A DNA stretch of 64,000 nt from an uncultured Algibacter sp. (lineage in GTDB: Bacteria; Bacteroidota; Bacteroidia; Flavobacteriales; Flavobacteriaceae): assembly GCA_947499935.1 (NCBI GenBank), contig CANMQH010000010.1, forward strand, positions 1 through 64,000, given 5' to 3'. Shown here piece by piece: positions 26,785 through 35,788 of the stretch; the first letter of the stretch is position 1; each line of letters starts with the position of its first letter. Position numbers and translations under genes: made by a program. The notes under the pieces were generated by a model. That model had not been told where the DNA came from. It worked only from the letters and a program-made list of their open reading frames with translations, and searched no databases.

Positions 26785-26946
26785 ATGAAAACTTTAAAAA
26801 TCACATTAATCACAGCTTTATTTTTCGCATCTCTAACGTCTTGTACTGAACAAGATTTAAATGAAGACAATGTCTTGGCTGATGACCCAACAACAACAAC
26901 TGAAGAAGTTGCGCCAATAACAGGTGGAGTAACGCAAGATGATTAA
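26785..26946 (+). CDS. Small lipoprotein, 53 residues, next to a two-component system
   Basis: ATG at 26785, stop at 26944-26946. The product begins MKTLKITLITALFFASLTSC, a clean SPII signal with lipobox LTSC (Cys20). A 33-residue acidic tail follows, containing DLNEDNVLADD and a run of four threonines, ending GGVTQDD. The mature part is too short and too disordered-looking for an enzyme. It has its own terminator and lies 252 nt upstream of a TPR histidine kinase. Such short lipoproteins beside this kinase class recur in flavobacteria in my recollection. A signalling or anchor role is inference. Confidence 0.8.
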   Translation: MKTLKITLITALFFASLTSCTEQDLNEDNVLADDPTTTTEEVAPITGGVTQDD

Positions 26947-27100
26947 GTTTTAATTTAAAGGAATTCTCCGAGACCTGCTTTGTAGGTAAAGAAGAAATTT
27001 TAAAGCTCGTAGGATTCATCAAACTAAAAATAAACTTTTCTTTGTTGAATATCTCTAGAGCTTGCCTTGATGATTGTTTATTTACAGATTCTTAAATATA

Positions 27101-27128
27101 AATCCTATACACCTGTATAGGATTTTTT
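27101..27128 (+). terminator. Terminator after the small lipoprotein
   Basis: AATCCTATAC (27101-27110) pairs with GTATAGGATT (27115-27124) around a 4-nt loop, followed by TTTT. It separates the lipoprotein from the kinase gene. Confidence 0.85.
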
Positions 27129-27198
27129 GCGTAAAAAAATCGTTAATTAACTTATTATAGATAAATTTGAAAATAAAGCTAATTGAGATAAATTTATA

Positions 27199-29049
27199 TT
27201 GAAAAATAAAATACTATATATAATTCTATTTTTGTGTTCTATTGGTTTAAAAGGTCAAACAAAACAAAATTTACGTAAAATTGATTCCATACGCCAATGT
27301 TTATCGAATGATAAAGCAATTGACACTATATCTATAGGAAAAAGACACTATCAAATAGGTGAATTATTTAGGAGGTCTTTATTGAGTGATAGTGCATATT
27401 TTCATTATCAAAAAGCTGAAAAAATTTTTAAAACCCATGGTCATAAATATGATACGGCTTTGACATTATTTGGAATAGCTGTTTGTCAAACTTATGATAA
27501 AGATTATACAGGTAGTGAAGTTACATCAATTGAAGCACTTACATTATTGAGTAAATTAAAACAAAATAATGATGTAAGAAAGTATAAATCCTATGTGTAT
27601 AATAACTTAGGTATTGTTTTTAATGAATTAGGTCAATTTGAAGAGTCAATAAATTACTATGAGAAAGCACTAGATTTTAAAAAAAACCTTGTAGGCAATT
27701 TTGAGAGAAGTATAGGTAATACTTTAAATAATATTGCCTACACTTATAAAAGTTCAGGACAGTATAAATTAGCAATAGAGAAATATGAGCAAATTTTAAA
27801 GAATAAGAATCTATCTAAAGAACGTCCAGATTCATATGCACTAGCGCTAAATAATTATGCACATACGCTATATTTATCAAAAAGATACAATAAATTGCCT
27901 CAATTATATTTTAAAGCGCTGAAAGTAACTGATAGTGTTAATCCTAATGGTTATAATTCAATAATTATAAATCAGCATTTAGCTGAGTATTATAATGGAA
28001 TAAATAATAAAGATTCAGCAAAGTATTATGGTTATAAGGCTAAACAAATATCAACTCAATATCATAACGACGATTTATTGAAATCTTTATTGTTGCTCTC
28101 TGAAATAGAAGAAGGAGAAAAGGCTGCCATACATTTAAAACAATATGTAAAACTTAATGATAGTTTACAAAAGGCGGAGCGTACGGTAAGAAACAAGTTT
28201 GCGAGAATTAGGTTTGAAACTCAAGAAATAAAACAAGAAAATATTCAAATTACCAAAGAGCGCACATGGCTTTTAATTATGTCTTTGGTTATAATTATAG
28301 CCTCATTTTTATTGTATTTATTTATTTCTCAACGAGTTAAAAATAAAGAACTTGAGTTTAAACAAAGTCAACAAGAAGCCAATGAGGAAATTTATAACCT
28401 CATGTTATCACAAAACGAAAATATTGAAGAGGCTAGGACTCAAGAAAAAAAACGTATTTCAGAGGAGTTACATGATGGCGTTTTAGGGCGTTTATTTGGC
28501 ACACGTTTAAGTCTAGATAGTTTAAATATGGCAACAAGCGAAGATGCTATAAATACCAGAGGACAGTATATTATAGGCTTAAAGGATATTGAAGATGACA
28601 TTAGAGAAGTATCGCATAAATTAAATACCGATTTTGTGTCTGGTTCGGGGTTTATAGATATTATTAAAACATTAGTAGATACACAAACTCTTGCTTATAA
28701 TTTAAAGTATAAGTTAGAACATGATGATAATATTAGCTGGGATTTAGTATCTAACAAGAAAAAAATTAATATCTATAGAATTATTCAAGAATCTATGCAT
28801 AATATTTATAAGCATGCCAATGCAAATCAATTATTTATTAGCTTAGAATTAAAAAAAGACGTAATTTTAGTAGTTTTGAGAGACGATGGTTCTGGATTTG
28901 AAACCAATAAAGCTAAATCTGGTATAGGTTTAAAAAACATGAATTCTAGAATTAAGGAAATTAAAGGGGAAATAAAAATAACATCTAAAAAAGGTTTTGG
29001 AACCACCGTTGCTATACAGATTCCTATAACCAATGATGAAAAATTATGA
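27199..29049 (+). CDS. TPR-containing sensor histidine kinase (HisKA_3 type)
   Basis: A 616-residue membrane kinase. A signal peptide (1-20) is followed by a periplasmic solenoid of tetratricopeptide repeats (about 50-290; YNNLGIVFNELGQFEESINYYEKAL is clear). A coiled segment, one membrane helix (about 357-376), and a cytoplasmic HisKA_3 domain follow. The phospho-accepting H425 is in ISEELHDGVLGRLFG. The HATPase has QESMHNIYKHANANQL (N box), DDGSGFE (G1) and GIGLKNMNSRI (G2). The start is a TTG at 27199; no ATG gives a complete signal peptide. It overlaps its response regulator by four bases (ATGA). Confidence 0.9.
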   Translation: MKNKILYIILFLCSIGLKGQTKQNLRKIDSIRQCLSNDKAIDTISIGKRHYQIGELFRRSLLSDSAYFHYQKAEKIFKTHGHKYDTALTLFGIAVCQTYDKDYTGSEVTSIEALTLLSKLKQNNDVRKYKSYVYNNLGIVFNELGQFEESINYYEKALDFKKNLVGNFERSIGNTLNNIAYTYKSSGQYKLAIEKYEQILKNKNLSKERPDSYALALNNYAHTLYLSKRYNKLPQLYFKALKVTDSVNPNGYNSIIINQHLAEYYNGINNKDSAKYYGYKAKQISTQYHNDDLLKSLLLLSEIEEGEKAAIHLKQYVKLNDSLQKAERTVRNKFARIRFETQEIKQENIQITKERTWLLIMSLVIIIASFLLYLFISQRVKNKELEFKQSQQEANEEIYNLMLSQNENIEEARTQEKKRISEELHDGVLGRLFGTRLSLDSLNMATSEDAINTRGQYIIGLKDIEDDIREVSHKLNTDFVSGSGFIDIIKTLVDTQTLAYNLKYKLEHDDNISWDLVSNKKKINIYRIIQESMHNIYKHANANQLFISLELKKDVILVVLRDDGSGFETNKAKSGIGLKNMNSRIKEIKGEIKITSKKGFGTTVAIQIPITNDEKL

Positions 29050-29720
29050 TTGATAAAATTAAAATATTAATGATAGATGATCATCCAATGATTATTGAAG
29101 GCTATCAAAATACATTACTGTTTACAAAAAAGGAAAACCAAGAATTAGAAATAGACATTGCAAATAATTGTGACGATGCTATTACCCTTATTAATGAATC
29201 TATAAAAAAGCAAATACTCTATAATGTATTATTTGTAGACATTAGTTTGCCTCCATCTACAGATGGATTAATGAATTCTGGAGAAGACTTAGCCGTTTAT
29301 ATTCGTAAAAATTTACCTGAAGCAAAAGTTGTAATTCTTACCATGTTTAATGAATCTTTTAGAATACATAACATTTTAAAAACCATAGATCCCGAAGGGT
29401 TTCTTATAAAAAGTGATTTAACATCTAGCGAATTAGCAAGTGCTTTTCAAAAAGTATTAAGCAATCCACCCTTTTATAGTGGTACAGTAAATAATCATAT
29501 TAGAAAATCAATTACTAGCGATATTGTTATAGATGATAAGAATAGAAAAATACTTCATTTATTATCGCAAGGGATAAAAACAAAAAATTTAGCAACGCAT
29601 CTTGATATATCTTTAAGTGCAGTTGAAAAAAGAAAAAAACAACTTAGAATTATTTTTGAAGTAGATGATGGGCAAGATGAAACGTTATTAAATAAAGCCA
29701 GAAAAAAAGGTTTTATATAG
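29046..29720 (+). CDS. LuxR/NarL-type response regulator
   Basis: A 224-residue regulator. The receiver domain has the acidic pair D11-D12, the phospho-acceptor D65 in VLFVDISLPPS, the threonine in VVILTMFNE and a lysine in GFLIKSDL. The C-terminal helix-turn-helix (about 165-224: LHLLSQGIKTKNLATHLDIS, then SAVEKRKKQL) is LuxR-like. Its overlap with the kinase gene makes them a cognate pair. The targets are not evident; the upstream small lipoprotein is the nearest candidate. Confidence 0.9.
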   Translation: MIDKIKILMIDDHPMIIEGYQNTLLFTKKENQELEIDIANNCDDAITLINESIKKQILYNVLFVDISLPPSTDGLMNSGEDLAVYIRKNLPEAKVVILTMFNESFRIHNILKTIDPEGFLIKSDLTSSELASAFQKVLSNPPFYSGTVNNHIRKSITSDIVIDDKNRKILHLLSQGIKTKNLATHLDISLSAVEKRKKQLRIIFEVDDGQDETLLNKARKKGFI

Positions 29721-29817
29721 CCTAAGTCTTACTTTTTTTAAGAAAATCAATATTTTTTAAAAAAAAGCGAATTATTTTTCACTTCGATAGACCTTACTAT
29801 ATATAGATTCTACAAGT

Positions 29818-29843
29818 AACCCGTAATCGTGTTACGGGTTTCC
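29818..29843 (+). terminator. Terminator after the response regulator
   Basis: AACCCGTAA (29818-29826) pairs with TTACGGGTT (29832-29840) with a 5-nt loop. The T-run is short, so strength is uncertain. Confidence 0.65.
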
Positions 29844-29848
29844 CGCAG

Positions 29849-29877
29849 TTTGAAAAGAAAGCTTATAGTTATATTTG
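29849..29877 (+). promoter_or_regulatory. Promoter of the candidate small RNA
   Basis: -33 TTTG (29849-29852), a 17-nt spacer, and -7 TATATTTG (29870-29877), an excellent Bacteroidota consensus with no protein-coding start within 150 nt downstream on this strand. Confidence 0.7.
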
Positions 29878-29880
29878 TGT

Positions 29881-29985
29881 ATCAACACTTCGAAAATTAA
29901 TTAATCCCTCAATTTTTTGTTGATAATAGCAATTTACACAAACCCTGTGGAGGTGAGAGACCCACAGGGTTTCTTCATTTTTATA
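29881..29985 (+). ncRNA. Candidate small structured RNA
   Basis: A consensus promoter is followed by about 100 nt with no start codon leading to an open frame, ending in a hairpin. Stem 1 pairs TATCAACA (29880-29887) with TGTTGATA (29918-29925). Stem 2 pairs AAACCCTGTGG (29940-29950) with CCACAGGGTTT (29962-29972), followed by CTTCATTTTT, the terminator. Stem 1 begins at the predicted start site. No known RNA family is recognised. It fills the 308-nt gap (29721-30028) between the response regulator and a convergent gene. Confidence 0.5.
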
Positions 29986-30028
29986 TTGAATTGTTTTTTC
30001 TATAATTACGATTCAAATTCATAGTAAA

Positions 30029-30529
30029 TTATTTTAAAATGATATGTCTATGGTCCCATAAAATTCCAATAAACAACCCTAAATAAATAACGGCAGTCAC
30101 AAATTTTATAAATGTAGAGGCTAAAAATCCAATAAAAGAGCCAAATGCGGCTTTTGTTGCTGTTTTAGTATCGCTTTTGTTTAATAGTTCACCAATTAAA
30201 GCACCAAGAAAAGGACCAATAATAATACCACCAGGAATAGGTGCTATTAGTCCAATTATAAGTCCAATAGTTGTACCTATCATACCATATTTTGTACCGC
30301 CAAACCGTTTGGTTCCTATGGCTGGAATAATGTAATCAAGAATCCATATAAAGGTGGCTATGGCAAACGTTATAATCAAAAACGATGTGCTTAAAGTAAC
30401 ATAATCTGTAAAATGCATAGCTAAAAAGCCAAGCCAGCTAGTTATTGGCCCAGGTAAAACAGGCAAAAAACTACCAATGATACCTAAAAGTATCAGTAAA
30501 ATGGCAATGATTATTAAAATGATATCCAT
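30029..30529 (-). CDS. DUF456 family membrane protein
   Basis: A 166-residue protein with four or five membrane helices. Family-typical glycine-rich segments are LLGIIGSFLPVLPGPITSW near the N-terminus and LIAPIPGGIIIGPFLGALIG in the middle, with DYIIPAIGTKRFGGTKYG between them. Length is usual. Function unknown. It is transcribed alone, divergent from the following lipoprotein gene. Confidence 0.88.
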   Translation of the reverse strand: MDIILIIIAILLILLGIIGSFLPVLPGPITSWLGFLAMHFTDYVTLSTSFLIITFAIATFIWILDYIIPAIGTKRFGGTKYGMIGTTIGLIIGLIAPIPGGIIIGPFLGALIGELLNKSDTKTATKAAFGSFIGFLASTFIKFVTAVIYLGLFIGILWDHRHIILK

Positions 30530-30719
30530 GAATTAGAATCTATTCTAAATGACTTCTATAGTTTAGACACAAAATTATGCCATTTGTTACATTTTATTTT
30601 AAATACATGAAATAAAACACGAATTATGTATATGATTTTCAAAACTCTAACTTCAGTTTTTGGTCTTAAAGCGATTTAAAATCTAAAAAAATTGTACTTT
30701 TCAACTTTCGGTTTAATTC

Positions 30720-31196
30720 ATGAGATATTTTTTTGTTATTCTATTAGTTTTTATGCTCACATCTTGCGAGTATTTTAAAGTAAAGAAAACATCTTCGGAA
30801 ACCATTTTAAAAGAAGAATTAGAAACTTTTAATTGGAATGATGTTGATGTATATCCTACGTTTGCTCAGTGTGATTCGGTAGCATTAAAAGAAGAAAAAA
30901 AACAATGTTTTGAGTATGCAATAATAGAGCGCATCTCAGATTATTTGCATGAGGAAATGATTGTGGTAACAAAAGATATTAACGATACTATTATGTTACA
31001 GTTTCAGGTTTCTAAATCAGGAGATTTAACATTAGTAAATGCTCAAATAGATACCTTAACCAGTCAAGAGATTCCAGAAATAAGTAATTTACTTAATAAA
31101 AGTTTAGATGCGTTGCCTAAAATTTTTCCGGCGATTAAAAGAGGGCAACATGTTACTACAGAATTTAATTTGCCCGTTATAATTAATGTAGATTAA
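30720..31196 (+). CDS. Lipoprotein with TonB-C-like domain
   Basis: A 158-residue lipoprotein with a lipobox MLTSC (Cys16). Residues about 45-158 contain VYPTFAQCDSVALKEEKKQC, then a segment resembling the TonB C-terminal fold as found in small Bacteroidota lipoproteins (DTIMLQFQVSKSGDL and ending TEFNLPVIINVD). There is no membrane-spanning or proline-rich linker, so it is not a working TonB. Function unknown; likely periplasmic. Confidence 0.75.
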   Translation: MRYFFVILLVFMLTSCEYFKVKKTSSETILKEELETFNWNDVDVYPTFAQCDSVALKEEKKQCFEYAIIERISDYLHEEMIVVTKDINDTIMLQFQVSKSGDLTLVNAQIDTLTSQEIPEISNLLNKSLDALPKIFPAIKRGQHVTTEFNLPVIINVD

Positions 31197-31207
31197 TTAT
31201 AGATTTC

Positions 31208-32350
31208 CTATTTTTTAAATGGTCGCCCTTTCCAAGCATAATTAGAGAAAATAGAAGTTAGTGCAACATATACGCTAAAAAAAGGATAGATAAAAAAACC
31301 TAAAAAATAGCTTTTTAAAATACGTTGCTCATTAAAAAAAACAGTCGATTTATAAATTAAGTAAAAGTCAATACTAAATTTAATAATAAGGATGTAGAGC
31401 CAAATTTTGAAATTATACAGACCTAAAATACTTAATAAAAGTGTTATAAGAATTAATATGTTTGTAAGTAAAACAATAATACCCATAGTTTTGCCAATAT
31501 AATTATATGCTGTTGTTTTTGCAGCCCATCTTACACGTTGCGATATTAAACTAGCCCATGAGGGTTGAGACTCTGTTTTTACTACAGCTTTTTTAGATTT
31601 TAAATAATGTACTTTTTCAGGATAAGTTTTGGTCGCTTTTTCGAGTAAAAAAATATCGTCTCCACTGGCAATATTGTTATTGCCATCAAACCCTTTTAAA
31701 TCATTAAATAGTTGTTTTTTGTAGCCAAAATTAGCGCCATTACATAAAAAGGGTTTTTTGATGCCAAAACCTCCTATGGTAGCGCCTTGTAAACTCAATA
31801 TGTCAAGCAATTGAAAGCGATTTAAAAAAGAGTCCGTAACATTATAGATTACTGGTGCAACAATACAAATAGCATTGGTTTTTTGTATGTATTCGTCAAA
31901 ACTATCTAGCCAATATTTAGGTAGAATACAATCTGCATCGGTAGAAATAATCCATTTGTATTTAGATTGTTTTATAGCGGTTGTAATCGCATCTTTTTTT
32001 GGTGAATTGGTTAACCGTTTGTTATTAATAATCTTGATATCAATTCCCGAAAAATCATTATGGGGAGTTTTTGTGTCTATAATTTTTTTTATTGTTTTAA
32101 CAGAGTCATCTTCAGAATCATCATTTATCAGAATTATTTCAAAAAGATGTTTAGGGTAATTTAGATTTTTAATAGAACTTAGTAAAATAGGTAAATTTTC
32201 AACTTCATTTCTAAAGGGAATCACTACTGAGAATTTAGTTTTTGAAGGCATATCCTCCAGTGTAAAATAGCTTACTTTGTCAAAGCCATAAATGAGCATT
32301 GCTATTAAAAACAAGTAGGCTAATATTATGGTAATGCTTATTATAATCAT
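31208..32350 (-). CDS. Family 2 glycosyltransferase (membrane-bound)
   Basis: A 380-residue processive-type GT2. An N-terminal helix (4-22) leads into the GT-A domain with FSVVIPFRNE (40-49), ILINDDSEDD (73-82), the DxD-like STDADC (136-141), and the acceptor-site QRVRW (271-275). Two or three C-terminal helices (about 290-350) anchor it. The layout suits transfer onto a lipid or a growing envelope polysaccharide. It lies 1 nt from the following flippase-like gene upstream, so the two are co-transcribed. Confidence 0.9.
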   Translation of the reverse strand: MIIISITIILAYLFLIAMLIYGFDKVSYFTLEDMPSKTKFSVVIPFRNEVENLPILLSSIKNLNYPKHLFEIILINDDSEDDSVKTIKKIIDTKTPHNDFSGIDIKIINNKRLTNSPKKDAITTAIKQSKYKWIISTDADCILPKYWLDSFDEYIQKTNAICIVAPVIYNVTDSFLNRFQLLDILSLQGATIGGFGIKKPFLCNGANFGYKKQLFNDLKGFDGNNNIASGDDIFLLEKATKTYPEKVHYLKSKKAVVKTESQPSWASLISQRVRWAAKTTAYNYIGKTMGIIVLLTNILILITLLLSILGLYNFKIWLYILIIKFSIDFYLIYKSTVFFNEQRILKSYFLGFFIYPFFSVYVALTSIFSNYAWKGRPFKK

Positions 32351-32351
32351 A

Positions 32352-33332
32352 CTATTGCTCAGTTTGTGGTAATTTAAAGGTAAGGACGTAATAGCTTCCT
32401 ATTAAGCTTGGTATAACAAAATTTAACAGCCACATTATAGTAATAATGCTTAACACCGTTAATTGGTTTACGCTAGCAAACGAAAACAAATAAACAGCCA
32501 CACTACCTCTTATAATAACATCAAAAATAAAAATAGAGGGTATTACAGAGGCTAATAAGTACATAGAGGTAATTATCATCATGGCATTAAGGTAATTTAA
32601 ATCTGTACCAAATAGAAGTAACAAAATATAAAATTGAAAAGAAAAAACCAGATAACGTACTAATGAAAAAACTGATGCTGAGATAATATTAGTTTTAGGG
32701 TAATTATGAGTAAAACGTTTTAGTTTTTCTAATGTAAAACCTTTAATTGAAATGGTAGACTTTCTTATACTAATAAATATTAAAACTAAAATAACAAGTA
32801 TTATTATTGTTAGCCCACCAAGTTTGAACTGATTAATATTGAGTTTGTATTTAGTGATAAAAAATAACAATCCAATAATACCTAAAACTACGGTAATACT
32901 CATTTGTAAAAGATTTCCAAATAGTTTTATAAGCATAATACGCTTTCTGTAATTTGCAGCATAGTATATAGCTTTAGCACCGTATTCTCCAATTCTGTTT
33001 GGTGTAAATAAAGAAGCCGTTAAAGCGCCAAGGTTTTGCTCTAGGGCATTTTTAAAACTTATTTTTTTAATTGGCCTTACGAGTACTTTCCATTTATAAA
33101 TTTCAAAAAACCAATTTAAAAGCGTCAAAAAACATAAAAAAAGTATGTTTTTTAAGGATAAAACACGTTTTTCTTTTAGAAAATCAATAAAATCAGGAAA
33201 TTTTAAAGCATCATTATTCGTTATTTTATAATATATAAAATAGCATGAGCCAACAACAAGACTTAATTTAATGAGTACAAAAAAGAATTGTTTAGTTTTG
33301 TATAACAAAGGCTGCATTTTATTTATTTGCAA
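32352..33332 (-). CDS. Lysylphosphatidylglycerol-synthase-TM/UPF0104 membrane protein
   Basis: A 326-residue polytopic protein with about eight helices. Family-typical segments are FFEIYKWKVLVRPI, NLGALTASLFTPNRIGEYGAK (shown here in part) and the C-terminal helix pair. Proteins of this class accompany glycosyltransferases in envelope lipid or polysaccharide synthesis. The next gene (GT2) begins 1 nt after its stop. It is divergent from the OMP gene at 33352 with only 19 nt between starts, so their promoters overlap each other's coding regions. Confidence 0.85.
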   Translation of the reverse strand: MQINKMQPLLYKTKQFFFVLIKLSLVVGSCYFIYYKITNNDALKFPDFIDFLKEKRVLSLKNILFLCFLTLLNWFFEIYKWKVLVRPIKKISFKNALEQNLGALTASLFTPNRIGEYGAKAIYYAANYRKRIMLIKLFGNLLQMSITVVLGIIGLLFFITKYKLNINQFKLGGLTIIILVILVLIFISIRKSTISIKGFTLEKLKRFTHNYPKTNIISASVFSLVRYLVFSFQFYILLLLFGTDLNYLNAMMIITSMYLLASVIPSIFIFDVIIRGSVAVYLFSFASVNQLTVLSIITIMWLLNFVIPSLIGSYYVLTFKLPQTEQ

Positions 33333-33351
33333 AATAAACTAATATTACGGT

Positions 33352-33981
33352 ATGTATCCAATATTTAAAATTTTATACTTGACCATGTGTTTTGCTTTAA
33401 TTCCTTTTTTGGGATTTTCGCAAGGGAACACAAATACCATTAAAGCGCAATTAGCATTAGGCGTTAATAGTCCCTCTTCGGGAGGTTTTGTAGATGACTT
33501 TGAGGCTAATGGAATTAATTTGCCTACTGTTAACCTAGGACTTCAATACATGTTTAAACCGCTTTTAGGAGCTAAATTAGATTTTGGTTTTAATCGGTTT
33601 TCTAATGCCAATGATACTCCCGAATTTAAAATAAATTATTCGCGAATTAATGTTCAGTTGGTTTACGATGCGAGAAAAATTTTTGCATTAGAGAATAGAC
33701 TAGGTGTTTTTGCTCATTTGGGTCCAGGGTATTCAATAGTTAAACCTTTAGGCGATTTTTCTCAAAATAATACATCCTTTTTAAATGCTATGGGTGGCAT
33801 TGAGTTTCATTATGGTATTTCAGATAATCTATCATTATATTTAGATACAGCCTATATTTTAGGTTTTGGAAAAGATTTTAGTCCAGTTTCTGATGGATTT
33901 GGGTCATTTAACGGTAATTTATTAACCATAACCTTTGGAGTGTCTATTTCGCTAAGTGGTTGCTATTTCTGTGAAGATTGA
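33352..33981 (+). CDS. Outer-membrane beta-barrel protein
   Basis: A 209-residue secreted protein with signal peptide ending at GFSQG. The mature part has an eight-strand OmpA/OmpX-like pattern with glycine/aromatic alternation ([22 protein letters not shown] is partly typical) and ends with two cysteines in SGCYFCED. The stop overlaps the ruvC start, so expression of the two is coupled even though their functions look unrelated. Confidence 0.75.
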   Translation: MYPIFKILYLTMCFALIPFLGFSQGNTNTIKAQLALGVNSPSSGGFVDDFEANGINLPTVNLGLQYMFKPLLGAKLDFGFNRFSNANDTPEFKINYSRINVQLVYDARKIFALENRLGVFAHLGPGYSIVKPLGDFSQNNTSFLNAMGGIEFHYGISDNLSLYLDTAYILGFGKDFSPVSDGFGSFNGNLLTITFGVSISLSGCYFCED

Positions 33982-34529
33982 TAAAAGAAAGAATTATTTT
34001 AGGTATAGATCCAGGAACTACTATCATGGGCTTTGGGCTTATAAAAGTGGTTGGGAAAAATATGAAGTTTTTACAACTTAATGAATTAGATTTAAAAAAA
34101 TACAGCGATCATTATTTAAAACTCAAGCTTATTTTTGAGCGTACTATTGAGTTAATAGATACTCATAATCCAGACGAAATAGCCATAGAAGCGCCGTTTT
34201 TTGGCAAAAATGTGCAGAGTATGCTTAAATTAGGGAGAGCTCAAGGCGTGGCTATGGCAGCTGGGTTAAGTAGAGAAATACCTATTACAGAATATCTTCC
34301 TAAAAAAATTAAAATGGCTATAACAGGAAATGGAAACGCCAGTAAAGAACAAGTTGCTAAAATGCTACAAAGTTTATTAGGTTTAAAAACTATACCTAAA
34401 AATTTAGATGCTACTGATGGTTTAGCAGCAGCGGTTTGTCATTTTTATAATTCTGGACGTGTTGAAATTGGTAAAAGCTACTCTGGTTGGGATGCTTTTG
34501 TAAAACAGAATCCTAAAAAAATTGGTTAA
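33978..34529 (+). CDS. ruvC: Crossover junction endodeoxyribonuclease RuvC
   Basis: A 183-residue Holliday-junction resolvase that works with RuvAB. The four acidic catalytic residues are in place: D11 (GIDPGTT), E71 (IAIEAPFF), and D144 and D147 ([10 protein letters not shown]). Length matches the family. The start is TTG at 33978, inside the preceding stop (TTGA overlap); no ATG lies before the first catalytic motif. Confidence 0.95.
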   Translation: MIKERIILGIDPGTTIMGFGLIKVVGKNMKFLQLNELDLKKYSDHYLKLKLIFERTIELIDTHNPDEIAIEAPFFGKNVQSMLKLGRAQGVAMAAGLSREIPITEYLPKKIKMAITGNGNASKEQVAKMLQSLLGLKTIPKNLDATDGLAAAVCHFYNSGRVEIGKSYSGWDAFVKQNPKKIG

Positions 34530-34591
34530 TTTATTTAGAAATCCATTAGTTGTTTAATGCAATATCTAATTCTAATTTCAATACATGTTAA

Positions 34592-35788
34592 TTGATAAAT
34601 AATAAACTTAAAAGTAACGATGATGGGTATTCTGCTACTTTAGAGCGTTTAGTAGGAGCTTCCATCTACATTCATATCCCATTTTGCAAACAAGCCTGTT
34701 ATTACTGCGACTTTCATTTTTCGACGTCATTAAAAAACAAAAATGAACTCATTGAGGCATTAATAAAAGAAATAGAACTCAGAAAAGACGAATTACAAGA
34801 CCAAAATATAACCACTATTTATTTTGGTGGCGGTACACCAAGCTTATTGTCTAATGCGGAATTAGAATTAATAATCACTGCAGTTTATAAGCATTATAAA
34901 GTTATTGAAAACCCCGAAATTACGCTTGAAGCTAATCCAGACGATTTATCTAAAGCACGGATTATTCAATTGTCTAAAAGTCCAATAAACCGATTAAGTA
35001 TAGGCGTTCAGTCGTTTTTTGAAGCCGATTTAAAATTAATGAATCGTGCACATAATGCTAACGAAGCCAAAGCTTGTCTTGAAGAGGCTGTAAAGTATTT
35101 CGATAATATTTCTGTCGACTTAATTTATGGTATTCCAGGGGCAACTAATGCACAATGGATAGAAAATATAGAAACTGCATTATCCTATAACATACCTCAT
35201 ATTTCATGCTATGCCTTAACAGTAGAACCTAAAACGGCTTTAGAAACATTTATAAAAAAAGGACTTATTAAAAATGTAGATGATGATTTAGCACAAGAAC
35301 AGTTTCATATATTAATTGAAAAATTAGAAACAGCAGGCTTTGTACATTACGAGCTTTCAAATTTTGGTAAACCTAATTTTTTTAGTAAAAATAATTCTGC
35401 GTATTGGCAGGGTAAACATTATATAGGTATGGGGCCTTCGGCACATTCTTTTAATGGTAAAGAACGTGGTTGGAATGTTAGAAACAATTCAAAATATATA
35501 AAAAGTATTCAAAATAACGTGTTACCAATTGAGCTAGAAACCTTATCACAAACCGATAGATATAATGAGTATGTTATGACGGGTTTACGAACCATTTGGG
35601 GCGTTTCGCTGCTTAAAATAGAAAACGATTTTGGTAAAATGTATAAAACATATCTTTTGCAACAATCTCAAAAACATATTAATCAACAATTATTGTATAT
35701 TGAGGGAGACAAATTATTGGTTACTAAAAAAGGTAAATTCCTTAGTGATGGGATAGCCTCAGACTTATTTAAACTTAACTTATCTTGA
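34592..35788 (+). CDS. hemW: HemW-like radical SAM protein (coproporphyrinogen oxidase family)
   Basis: A 398-residue radical SAM protein of the HemN/HemW group. The cluster motif is CKQACYYC in IYIHIPFCKQACYYCDFHFS. ITTIYFGGGTPSLL and RLSIGVQSF follow, as does the C-terminal HemN domain. Its size is that of HemW, the haem chaperone, rather than the longer HemN oxidase. The start is uncertain: the only non-ATG candidate that fits is TTG at 34592, which leaves an unusual 23-residue segment before the conserved IYIHIPFC. It overlaps the next gene by TTGA. Confidence 0.9.
   Translation: MINNKLKSNDDGYSATLERLVGASIYIHIPFCKQACYYCDFHFSTSLKNKNELIEALIKEIELRKDELQDQNITTIYFGGGTPSLLSNAELELIITAVYKHYKVIENPEITLEANPDDLSKARIIQLSKSPINRLSIGVQSFFEADLKLMNRAHNANEAKACLEEAVKYFDNISVDLIYGIPGATNAQWIENIETALSYNIPHISCYALTVEPKTALETFIKKGLIKNVDDDLAQEQFHILIEKLETAGFVHYELSNFGKPNFFSKNNSAYWQGKHYIGMGPSAHSFNGKERGWNVRNNSKYIKSIQNNVLPIELETLSQTDRYNEYVMTGLRTIWGVSLLKIENDFGKMYKTYLLQQSQKHINQQLLYIEGDKLLVTKKGKFLSDGIASDLFKLNLS

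Noticed and set aside
26810-27022. Leucine-rich open frame on the minus strand over the small lipoprotein.
   Set aside because: It is the complement of a repetitive ACA/GTT stretch. The plus-strand frame has a proper SPII signal, start and terminator.
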